From NCBI GenBank assembly GCA_018676385.1, contig JABHEX010000121.1, positions 1 to 5,918 on the forward strand: 5,918 nucleotides of DNA, given 5' to 3'. Every line of letters begins with the position of its first letter. The stretch's first letter is position 1. The DNA comes from Akkermansiaceae bacterium. GTDB lineage: Bacteria > Verrucomicrobiota > Verrucomicrobiia > Verrucomicrobiales > Akkermansiaceae. The notes under the pieces are model-generated. The model was not told the origin of the DNA. It ran no database searches and saw nothing but the letters and a program-made list of their open reading frames with translations. Positions 1 to 5,918 of the stretch are shown here, in pieces. The translations under genes were made by a program, and so were the position numbers.

Positions 1-881
1 AATACCGCAGCGAACAAGCCATGCCCATGATGGCAAAAATACTTAGCAAGCACCATGGTTTCGACTGCACAGTTCTCTTCGCCGTTAATGAAGAAGGTAA
101 GGTGGATCCTACCATGCCCGTCTATCCAAAAAAAGGTGAGGAAGATAAATTCAAAACACACAACATCCCCGGCACCGAGCATCTTGCCAAGGCAGACCTC
201 GTCATCTTCCTGCACCGGCTCCTCACCCTACCAGACGATCAACTCAAAAACATCGTCAGCTACCTCGACTCCGGTAAACCCATCATCGCCCTGCGAACCG
301 CCAACCATGGATTCCGTGGACACATCCCTTATGAAATCAATGGTAAGCGCATCAGATTCGGCCAAGACCTGTTAGGCGGCGCATTCATGAAACACCACGG
401 CGGTTGGCACAGAGAAGCCACACGAGGCATCATCGAACCCAAAAACAAGGACCACCTCATCTTGAAAGGCGTCAAAGACATCTTCGGCCCGTCCGATGTT
501 TATCGCACCTACAAAGAAGGTGACCACTTACCCGCCGATTGCACCAATCTTGTCTGGGGACAGCCTCTGGTAAACCTTGAAAAGAACGCTAAACCCAATA
601 CCAAAAAAGAACCACTTCCCGTGGCATGGGTCAAAAACTGGAAAACAACCACCGGTAAAAATGCACGTGTGTTCAACACCACCATGGGCAGTGCAAGAGA
701 CCTACAAAGTGCCGGCCTACGCCGACTCGTTGTAAACGCTTCACTCTGGTGCATGGGGCTTGAAACATCCATCACGCCCGACTTGAACGTGAAGATCGTC
801 GGCAATTACCAACCAAGAAAAAGCGGCTTCAACTACGAGAAACTCGGAGTCACTCCACAGTTACCATCTCACTTTCGGTAG
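1..881 (+). CDS. ThuA-like domain protein, 5'-truncated by window edge
   Basis: This is the C-terminal part of a ThuA-like protein (Pfam ThuA, class I glutamine-amidotransferase-like fold), named after a trehalose-utilisation protein of rhizobia; the reaction in this family is not firmly known. The frame is open from base 3 and reads YRSEQA directly before the ATG at 21. ThuA-like proteins of PVC bacteria commonly have a 'DEEYRSE.AMPM' stretch near their N-terminus, so I take the ATG at 21 as internal and the real start as upstream. 292 codons are visible. Family-like segments are a strand ending VIFLH (about 201-215), the turn LRTANHGF at 291-314 (the usual 'RT..H.F' motif), an HHGGWH stretch near 393-410, VFNTTMGSARD near 669-701, and the closing RRLVVNASLWCMGLE helix near 720-764. 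Whether it has a signal peptide cannot be seen. It converges on the DUF1501 gene with 19 bp between stops. Family assignment is confident; substrate is unknown. Confidence 0.88.
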   Translation, partial: YRSEQAMPMMAKILSKHHGFDCTVLFAVNEEGKVDPTMPVYPKKGEEDKFKTHNIPGTEHLAKADLVIFLHRLLTLPDDQLKNIVSYLDSGKPIIALRTANHGFRGHIPYEINGKRIRFGQDLLGGAFMKHHGGWHREATRGIIEPKNKDHLILKGVKDIFGPSDVYRTYKEGDHLPADCTNLVWGQPLVNLEKNAKPNTKKEPLPVAWVKNWKTTTGKNARVFNTTMGSARDLQSAGLRRLVVNASLWCMGLETSITPDLNVKIVGNYQPRKSGFNYEKLGVTPQLPSHFR

Positions 882-900
882 CCGGAACAGGTAATCACCA

Positions 901-2349
901 TTAGGCAAATACACCCTTCACCGCCTTACCCTTACCGTCCTTAGTAGCGTAAAATGGTCGATCTTCGATATCATAAGCCGTTTTCGGATTGATTCCCATC
1001 GCAGTGAACATCGTCGCATGCATATCTTCAATGCTTACAGGATCCTTGATTGCCATGCATGGGCGCTCGTCGGCTGTTGCACCATACAGCGCTCCTTTTT
1101 TCATCCCTCCACCAAAGGTTAGAACCGATGACCCACCGGTGAAGTGACGGTGCAGTCCGTAGTGCTTCATTTCTTTCAGCACACTGGTTTTTGCACGCGA
1201 CTGATCACGCGCCTTACTACCTGGCACACCCTCCATAATCATGTCACGGCTAAACTCACTGGCGACAACCACTAACGTGCGGTCAAGCATACCACGTTCT
1301 TCCAGGTCTTTCACAAGCTGCGAAATCGGCGCGTCGATCTCCTTGTGGAGGCGTTGAACAGTCGTATGACCATTCTCATGCGTATCCCAATGATAAAATG
1401 GCACGTATTCAGTAGCTACTTCCACAAACCGCGCACCTGACTCCACTAGCCTGCGTGCCAACAAACAACCACGCCCAAATCGTCCTGTATTGTATCTATC
1501 ATAGCTCTCTTTTTTTTCTAGAGACAGATCGAAGGCGGCGCGATCCTTAGAACCCAACAAACGATGAGCTTTATCCATTGATCGTAACATCGATTCCTGA
1601 TGGTAGTCGCTTAACCCCTCACCCTTTGGCGAGTTTTTCATGGCTTCCTGCAGCGCTTTGTAGCGTCTCGCAAAACGGTTCGCGCTCATCCCCTCTGGCG
1701 GTTTGACTGCCTGTGATGCTTTCTCTGGATAAGGCAGATTCATCGGCCCATACTCACTGCCAAAAAATCCACCTGTGGTAAATGCTTTCAATTCCTCGCT
1801 TTCGCCATGACCCTCGAGGCGTTGACCGATCGTGATAAATGGCGGCATTACATCGCTTCGCCCACCCAAGACTTTGGCCATCCATGCACCAATGTGTGGT
1901 GCCGCCACCGTCACAGGAGGCACATATCCCGTGTGCCAATGATATTGATGACGCGAGTGCAGGATATGCCCCAAATCCGCTTGGTAGTGAGAACGAATCA
2001 ATGTTGCGCGATCCATCACGGATGCAATATTCTCTAATCCCTTAGCAATCTTTATGTTGTCTACAGCCGTATCAATTGCCGGGAAAGTGCTGATGACTTT
2101 CTCGACAGGTGTGCCCACTTTGAAAGGCTCGTAATGCTTAGGATCAAACGTCTCCGGCGCTGCCATACCCCCTCCCATCCAAAGCAAGATACATGCGTCA
2201 GCTGTAGCCTCCGGATGCCCCAACTTCTCACTCGCAACCACTCGGGGAGCCCCACCTAACATGGTGGCAGCACCTGCCGCAGTTAGTTTTTCTAAAAATC
2301 TACGCCGGGTCACCCCTGGACGTGATTCATCATACCAATTATCACTCAT
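901..2349 (-). CDS. DUF1501 family protein with Tat signal
   Basis: A 482-residue protein of the DUF1501 family, which belongs structurally to the alkaline phosphatase/sulfatase-like superfamily but has no established reaction. The N-terminus is a twin-arginine signal: TRRRFLEKL at residues 14-22, then an alanine/glycine-rich hydrophobic stretch to about residue 40, so it should be exported folded, possibly with a bound cofactor. Family landmarks are CILLWMGGGMAAPETFDPK (53-71), HSRHQYHWHTGY (131-142), GRGCLLARRLVESGARFVEV (292-311), WDTHENG (321-327), VVVASEFSRD (360-369), LTFGGGMKKGALYG (410-423) and the C-terminal SIEDMHATMFTAMGI (439-453). Length is ordinary for the family. In the better-known subfamily the later motifs read EFGRTP and GRDHWP; here they are EFSRD and HRHFTGG with a charged insert between. 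The start is bounded by an in-frame stop at 2356-2358. The gene lies one base after the cytochrome-like gene and lacks a Shine-Dalgarno sequence, so translation is probably coupled. Confidence 0.93.
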   Translation of the reverse strand: MSDNWYDESRPGVTRRRFLEKLTAAGAATMLGGAPRVVASEKLGHPEATADACILLWMGGGMAAPETFDPKHYEPFKVGTPVEKVISTFPAIDTAVDNIKIAKGLENIASVMDRATLIRSHYQADLGHILHSRHQYHWHTGYVPPVTVAAPHIGAWMAKVLGGRSDVMPPFITIGQRLEGHGESEELKAFTTGGFFGSEYGPMNLPYPEKASQAVKPPEGMSANRFARRYKALQEAMKNSPKGEGLSDYHQESMLRSMDKAHRLLGSKDRAAFDLSLEKKESYDRYNTGRFGRGCLLARRLVESGARFVEVATEYVPFYHWDTHENGHTTVQRLHKEIDAPISQLVKDLEERGMLDRTLVVVASEFSRDMIMEGVPGSKARDQSRAKTSVLKEMKHYGLHRHFTGGSSVLTFGGGMKKGALYGATADERPCMAIKDPVSIEDMHATMFTAMGINPKTAYDIEDRPFYATKDGKGKAVKGVFA

Positions 2350-2353
2350 ATTA
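2347..2353 (-). promoter_or_regulatory. Stop/start junction TAA-T-ATG, probable translational coupling
   Basis: On the minus strand the TAA of the DUF1549/DUF1553 gene (2353-2351) is followed by a single base and the ATG of the DUF1501 gene (2349-2347). No purine-rich ribosome-binding sequence is visible in the twenty or so bases before that ATG. A terminating ribosome could restart directly, which would link synthesis of the two exported proteins. Spacing is observed; coupling is inferred. Confidence 0.6.
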
Positions 2354-4267
2354 GTTTACGTAATTAAATTCAGGTAGCATAAAGACCATCCATAAAAAAT
2401 CCTCAGTTCCATCAGCCGATAGCTTGTCTCCCATCAGGGATCGCGCAACACCCCATTCCTGTTGGCTCGGCTCTCTTGTTAGCGCAACCGCATAGACACG
2501 GCGAATCAATTCATCAGGCTTCCCATACTTCTTCATCATGACTGTAGCACCCTCTCTGAGAATATTGGCTAAAGCATCACCATTTGCTAAATTCATGGCC
2601 TCCAGCGTAGTGAACAATTCAGGTCGATTGGTCACCACTTGCTCCCGGTGAGGACGACCCAATGCTGCCTGTAGTAAATCCCTCGGGGTGAAAACAGATC
2701 GAATCGGCCTGTTGTCCCACTTCTTCAGTCCGTGAGCCTCCATCACCACACGCAACTGCCCTCCCCTAGCGCCTTTTTTAAACGCATTACCATCAGGCTT
2801 GGGCCACACACCCGTTGTAGATCGAATCATATCAATAAACTGCTCTGCCGTCAGCCTGCGGCTGACTGGACCACGGAATTTTTTGCCTGCCTCCTTCTGT
2901 TTCACCAGCTCCGCCCGCATACGATAAACATCAGAATTTAAAATCACACGCATCACCGCCTTGATGTCGTATTTCTCTCTAACCAATGTGTTCGCCAGAA
3001 AGTCCAACAATTCTTCGTTCCAAGGTTCTAAATCCATGGTCTCGACTGGGTGCACGATGCCACGCCCTATAAGCTGTTTCCATAGCCGATTGACAATGGT
3101 GCGCTGCATTCGGCCATTCTCAGGGTGTGTCATCAGCTCGGCAAGACGCGCCAAACGTTTTCCCCTAGGTAGATTTGGGTCAATATCACCTAACTCCGGA
3201 TAAATCCAAGCAGCCTTGGCCACCTTACCAGTGGGTTTATCACAACGAAACATTTCGAGGGGCTTTTCTGAAGTAATAGCAGCTAGACTATAGGCATCTT
3301 TGAGCGTCCATTCGTTAACGAAGCTATCGTGGCACGATGCGCACTTCATGTTGATACCCATGAATACCTGCGAGATATTTTGTGAAAACTGAATTTCTTG
3401 AGTCTGGCTGGCGTTGACATTTCCCCGCCATTTAATGCCACGCATAAATCCACCCGATCCTTCGACAGGAGAGATCAGCTCACTTACAAAAACATCATAC
3501 GGCTTGTTCTCTAACAATGATTTGTAGAGCCATCCTGTTATCTGCTTGCGGCCACCATCAATAAATCCGGTGCCTGCAAATTCATTTCGAAGTAAATCAT
3601 TCCAAAACACCATCCAGTGCTCAGCATACGCCTGATTGTCGCTCAAAACGCGCTCAACTTCCTCAACCCGATCCAAATCCCCTGTTGCTAGGCGTTTTCT
3701 CGCTTCATCATTTGGCGGCAGACCAGTCACATCCAGGTAAAGCCGACGCAAGAACACCGCATCATCTGCAGCCGATACCGCCTTCGTCTTTTCTTCATCC
3801 AGGGTTTTCCTCACCAGATAATCAACTGCGGCAGCGCCGTCCACGCCCTTGGGGAGTTTCACTTTACGCGGTTTTAACGGCGGTTGGTAACGTTCTTTAG
3901 CAAAAGTTATACCATCAGCCCACGGCACACCTGCTGCAATCCAACGACGAAATACATCGATCTCTTTTTCTGATAACGGATGCTTTTGTTTCTTCGGTGG
4001 CGGCATCCGCTCATCCTCATCATCAGTTAGCATTAACTCAATTAACAAGGATTCTTCCGGCTTACCCAGCACTAGCACATCTCCCTCCAAAACAAGAGCA
4101 CGCGTGTTCATGGAGAAGCCGCCCTTCGATTTGTCACCTCCATGACATTCGATACATTTATCTTTAAGCAATGGAACGACTTCATGTGCAAAATCCACAT
4201 TGGCACAGAGTGTCGGCGTAATCAAAACCGCCACCAGTAGATGTGATAAAAGCATGGTTTTAGTCAT
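2351..4267 (-). CDS. PSCyt1/DUF1549/DUF1553 secreted cytochrome c-like protein
   Basis: A 638-residue protein with the PVC-specific arrangement of a cytochrome-c-like domain (PSCyt1, about 25-120), DUF1549 (PSCyt2, about 145-340) and DUF1553 (PSD1, about 375-630). A Sec signal peptide covers residues 1-22, with likely cleavage after the alanine of TLCA; TPTLC is not a good lipobox. PSCyt1 has the haem c attachment motif CIECH (38-42) and a downstream RMPPPKK (87-93) whose Met88 is the likely distal ligand. A second CxxCH, CASCH (309-313), lies at the end of DUF1549, where this family normally carries one. DUF1553 landmarks are RTIVNRLWKQLIGRGIV (389-405), LLDFLA (420-425), ILNSDVYRM (442-450), RRLTAEQFIDMI (470-481) and a final LPEFNYVN. 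It is compact, since relatives often exceed 700 residues. An in-frame TGA two codons upstream (4274-4276) restricts the start to Met1 or Met5. It is the first gene of the minus-strand operon with DUF1501. Function is unknown; a periplasmic redox role is inferred from the haem motifs. Confidence 0.93.
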   Translation of the reverse strand: MTKTMLLSHLLVAVLITPTLCANVDFAHEVVPLLKDKCIECHGGDKSKGGFSMNTRALVLEGDVLVLGKPEESLLIELMLTDDEDERMPPPKKQKHPLSEKEIDVFRRWIAAGVPWADGITFAKERYQPPLKPRKVKLPKGVDGAAAVDYLVRKTLDEEKTKAVSAADDAVFLRRLYLDVTGLPPNDEARKRLATGDLDRVEEVERVLSDNQAYAEHWMVFWNDLLRNEFAGTGFIDGGRKQITGWLYKSLLENKPYDVFVSELISPVEGSGGFMRGIKWRGNVNASQTQEIQFSQNISQVFMGINMKCASCHDSFVNEWTLKDAYSLAAITSEKPLEMFRCDKPTGKVAKAAWIYPELGDIDPNLPRGKRLARLAELMTHPENGRMQRTIVNRLWKQLIGRGIVHPVETMDLEPWNEELLDFLANTLVREKYDIKAVMRVILNSDVYRMRAELVKQKEAGKKFRGPVSRRLTAEQFIDMIRSTTGVWPKPDGNAFKKGARGGQLRVVMEAHGLKKWDNRPIRSVFTPRDLLQAALGRPHREQVVTNRPELFTTLEAMNLANGDALANILREGATVMMKKYGKPDELIRRVYAVALTREPSQQEWGVARSLMGDKLSADGTEDFLWMVFMLPEFNYVN

Positions 4268-4294
4268 GGGTAATCAACGTCAACTGTAACGCCA

Positions 4295-4322
4295 ATTTTT
4301 CAATTCTTTTTTGTTGAAAAAT
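4295..4322. repeat. Perfect inverted repeat, 9-bp arms, upstream of the cytochrome operon
   Basis: ATTTTTCAA (4295-4303) is the exact reverse complement of TTGAAAAAT (4314-4322), with a 10-base T-rich spacer. It ends 28 bp before the DUF1549/DUF1553 start codon. It could be an operator for a dimeric regulator or an AU-rich hairpin in the leader RNA. A hairpin of this composition would be weak because only one G-C pair occurs per stem, which makes a protein site somewhat more attractive. Chance occurrence in AT-rich DNA is possible. Confidence 0.5.
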
Positions 4323-4345
4323 AGTTCTTATGCAGGGCTGGACAA
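4318..4345 (-). promoter_or_regulatory. Weak sigma-70-like promoter candidate for the cytochrome operon
   Basis: Read on the minus strand, TTGTCC (4345-4340) and TATTTT (4323-4318) are spaced 16 bp apart, each matching the -35 and -10 consensus at four of six positions. If real, transcription would begin within the inverted repeat at 4295-4322, giving a leader of about 45 bases. Matches of this quality are common in AT-rich DNA, so this is only a candidate. Confidence 0.2.
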
Positions 4346-4369
4346 AAACCTATACCCCGTGACTATTAT
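4339..4369 (+). promoter_or_regulatory. Weak sigma-70-like promoter candidate for the DUF6288 gene
   Basis: TGGACA (4339-4344) and TATTAT (4364-4369) each match five of six consensus positions, but the 19-bp spacer is longer than ideal. It would give a leader of about 230 bases before the ATG at 4606. It overlaps the minus-strand candidate, so both units could respond to the same bound regulator. Low confidence. Confidence 0.2.
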
Positions 4370-4480
4370 TCTCGTGAAATATCATGTCAGGAACTCATCG
4401 AAGGACGTAAAAGTGATTACAAACTGAGTTTTCCCAGCGCAATCTTCTCCACTCTGATCTGCCCTAGCGTCTCGTGCATA

Positions 4481-4490
4481 TGATTAATCA
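4481..4490. repeat. 10-bp palindrome TGATTAATCA
   Basis: TGATTAATCA is a perfect palindrome in the middle of the divergent intergenic region, 115 bp before the DUF6288 start. Its size and AT-rich centre fit a binding site for a dimeric helix-turn-helix regulator, but no regulator gene lies in the window and a single site of this length can arise by chance. Confidence 0.3.
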
Positions 4491-4605
4491 CGCGATTTAA
4501 AGCTGACAGAACTCTTAACTCATTTACGTTTTGTGAACACACAACACTTTAACTGCCCATCAAGCCTTTATCGCTAAATTAACTTTATTACACACCATCT
4601 TCATC

Positions 4606-5918
4606 ATGATCAAATATATAAGCCTGCTTACCCTTTTCATATGCACAACTGCGCACCTCACAAGCGCCCCCCGTGGCACAATACAGAAACCCAATTTCAT
4701 CAAGGGTGATAAAATACCTCAAGGCGCAAGTCACGACTGGACACTCGGCGCAACAGGTGCCCGCGGATGGATATATAGCAACCGCTTGGAAACCTCTCAG
4801 GCACGCCAAATCTACATCACCAAAGTCGATAAAGGCTCCCCCGCCAACCAATCACTCAAAGTTGGCGATGTCATTCTTGGAACCTTCGGAAAACTATTCG
4901 CATATGACCCCCGCACAGAGTTCGGCAAGGCTCTGACAACTGCTGAATCCGATGCTGGCAGAGGAAAGCTCTCCCTGATTCGCTGGCGCGCCGGAAAACA
5001 GGAAAACATTACCGTCAAACTACCCGTATTGGGAACCTACAGCGCTACCGCCCCCTACAACTGCCGGAAATCTAAACGTATCCTTGAACTCGGATGCAAA
5101 GCCCTCGCTAAAAAGATCTCCCAGCCTGGCTATCAGGAAAACCCCATTACACGCTCACTCAACGCGCTCGCCCTTCTAGCCAGCGGTGAACGCAAATACC
5201 TATCAATTGTCAAAAAAGAAGCCAAGTGGGCATCCGAATATTCCGCAGACGGTATGGCTTCCTGGTATTATGGCTATGTCATCATGCTTCTCTCCGAATA
5301 CCACATCGCAACCGGTGACAAATCCGTGATGAATGGATTGAAACGCCTTGTCCTTGAGGCATCCATCGGCCAAAGCGCCGTTGGCTCATGGGGACACAAA
5401 TTTGCTAATGAAAAAGGACGACTGCTCGGATACGGTATGATGAACGCCCCAGGCGTCACCCTCACAACCTCTCTCGTTCTCGCCCGCATCGCAGGCGTCA
5501 AGGCCCCCGAGCTCGACCTCGCAATCAAGCGAAGCACTCATCTCCTTCGGTTTTACGCAGGTAAAGGATCAATTCCCTACGGCGACCACATACCGTGGAT
5601 AGAAACCCATGATGACAACGGCAAAAATGGCATGGCCGCTGTGCTTTTTGACCTGCTAGGAGATAGCAAGTCTGCCGAGTATTTCTCACGAATGAGCCTA
5701 GCATGCCACGGCCCCGAGCGTGACACCGGCCACACCGGAAACTTCTGGAACATCACCTGGGCAATACCTGGCGTAGTGCGGTCAGGCCCACATGCCACAG
5801 GTGCGTGGATGAAGGAGTTCGGCTCCTGGTATTTCGATCTGGCACGGCGATGGGACGGCACCTTCCCCCACCAAGGACCACCCGCCATGAGAGGTGATTC
5901 AGCAAGAAACTGGGATTG
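4606..5918 (+). CDS. Secreted PDZ/DUF6288-like protein, 3'-truncated by window edge
   Basis: An open frame of 437 codons with no stop before the right edge. The ATG at 4606 is the only ATG after the in-frame TGA at 4534-4536 and is followed by a Sec signal (hydrophobic residues 4-16, cleavage somewhere in 16-21), which supports this start. Residues about 44-140 look like a PDZ-type domain: DWTLGATGARGW (44-55), ITKVDKGSPA (71-80) and LKVGDVILGTFG (84-95), the usual 'V..GSPA...L..GD.I' pattern. From about 150 the chain is helical and repeat-like, with conserved-looking patches SWYYGYV (219-225), GSWGHKF (260-266), GYGMMNAPG (275-283), IPYGDH (323-328), ETHDDNGKNGMAA (333-345) and GHTGNFWN (375-382). 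This matches my recollection of DUF6288 proteins of Verrucomicrobia and Planctomycetes, whose helical part resembles alpha/alpha-toroid folds; the fold is inference. The reaction is unknown. It is transcribed divergently from the cytochrome operon and has no Shine-Dalgarno sequence. Confidence 0.85.
   Translation, partial: MIKYISLLTLFICTTAHLTSAPRGTIQKPNFIKGDKIPQGASHDWTLGATGARGWIYSNRLETSQARQIYITKVDKGSPANQSLKVGDVILGTFGKLFAYDPRTEFGKALTTAESDAGRGKLSLIRWRAGKQENITVKLPVLGTYSATAPYNCRKSKRILELGCKALAKKISQPGYQENPITRSLNALALLASGERKYLSIVKKEAKWASEYSADGMASWYYGYVIMLLSEYHIATGDKSVMNGLKRLVLEASIGQSAVGSWGHKFANEKGRLLGYGMMNAPGVTLTTSLVLARIAGVKAPELDLAIKRSTHLLRFYAGKGSIPYGDHIPWIETHDDNGKNGMAAVLFDLLGDSKSAEYFSRMSLACHGPERDTGHTGNFWNITWAIPGVVRSGPHATGAWMKEFGSWYFDLARRWDGTFPHQGPPAMRGDSARNWD

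Larger units (their letters stand above)
4268..4605. promoter_or_regulatory. Divergent intergenic region between cytochrome operon and DUF6288 gene
   Basis: A 338-bp, AT-rich stretch without a credible gene separates two divergent starts, so it should hold the promoters of both transcription units. It contains a long inverted repeat near the operon start and a 10-bp palindrome in the middle, each listed separately. Only very short ATG-initiated frames occur (for example 4384-4410, eight codons), and they have no supporting signal. Promoter hexamers are weak on both strands, and I see no riboswitch or tRNA-like structure. Confidence 0.6.

Noticed and set aside
21..23. ATG at 21 as the true start of the ThuA-like gene
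   Set aside because: The frame is open leftward to the window edge and the six preceding codons (YRSEQA) match the conserved stretch expected just inside ThuA-like proteins, so this methionine is almost certainly internal.
55..805. Alternative frames at 55-375 (+) and 509-805 (-)
   Set aside because: They sit inside the well-supported ThuA-like frame and their products show no domain-like features.
890..899. GGT-AATC-ACC as a terminator hairpin between the convergent genes
   Set aside because: A 3-bp stem without a U-tract cannot act as an intrinsic terminator.
1510..1517. Run of eight T on the plus strand as a terminator or slippage site
   Set aside because: It encodes Glu-Lys-Lys within the intact DUF1501 frame (minus-strand GAA AAA AAA G), has no GC-rich stem in front, and there is no sign of a programmed frameshift product.
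4199..4267. Lipoprotein signal in the DUF1549/DUF1553 protein
   Set aside because: Cys21 follows PTL, which does not fit the L-[AST]-[GA]-C lipobox; an ordinary Sec cleavage after the TLCA alanine fits better.
4384..4410. Eight-codon ATG frame in the intergenic region as a leader peptide
   Set aside because: No ribosome-binding site, no run of regulatory codons and no attenuator-like hairpin after it.
4531..4544. Short inverted repeat TTGTG-AACA-CACAA
   Set aside because: Arms of only 5 bp in AT-rich intergenic DNA; too short to separate from chance.
4588..5018. Overlapping frames at 4588-4851 (-), 4673-4936 (+) and 4812-5018 (-)
   Set aside because: All overlap the signal-peptide and PDZ coding region of the gene starting at 4606 and read as low-information, motif-free sequence.
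5274..5888. Minus-strand frames at 5274-5537 and 5577-5888
   Set aside because: They lie entirely antisense to the continuous DUF6288-like frame, have no recognisable motifs, and look like shadows of it.

Overview
The window carries four protein genes and no RNA genes, mobile elements or CRISPR arrays that I can see. Two of them form the adjacent pair typical of the Planctomycetes-Verrucomicrobia (PVC) group: a c-type cytochrome-like PSCyt1/DUF1549/DUF1553 protein and a Tat-exported DUF1501 protein. A ThuA-like protein and a PDZ/DUF6288-type protein flank them, and both families are also common there. Base composition is moderate rather than GC-rich, and none of the three visible gene starts has a convincing Shine-Dalgarno sequence. 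I infer a PVC bacterium, more likely a (possibly marine) verrucomicrobium than a high-GC planctomycete. The phylum is an inference from gene families, not from a marker gene.

Layout. Positions 1-881 (+) hold the 3' part of a ThuA-like gene whose true start lies left of the window. Only 19 bp separate its stop from the stop of the convergent DUF1501 gene (901-2349, -). Upstream of that gene, one base away, is the DUF1549/DUF1553 cytochrome-like gene (2351-4267, -), so the two form a tight minus-strand operon transcribed cytochrome first. A 338-bp divergent intergenic region (4268-4605) follows. It contains a perfect 9-bp-arm AT-rich inverted repeat and a 10-bp palindrome, with only weak promoter-like hexamers. 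A plus-strand gene starts at 4606 and runs off the right edge. It is open for 437 codons and encodes a Sec-exported protein with an N-terminal PDZ-like domain and a long helical DUF6288-like region.

How the genes may work together. Three of the four products carry visible export signals (one Tat, two Sec) and the fourth lacks its N-terminus, so the locus looks like a cell-envelope set. The cytochrome-like and DUF1501 proteins are almost certainly co-expressed, and PVC genomes carry many paralogous copies of this pair with no settled biochemical role. I see nothing that ties the ThuA-like or DUF6288 proteins to them mechanistically beyond proximity and shared phylogenetic distribution. I did not find a clearly new multi-gene system. 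The most useful points are the unannotated, open-ended DUF6288 gene, the divergent form of the DUF1501 motifs, the two-haem-motif compact cytochrome protein, and the inverted repeat in front of the operon.
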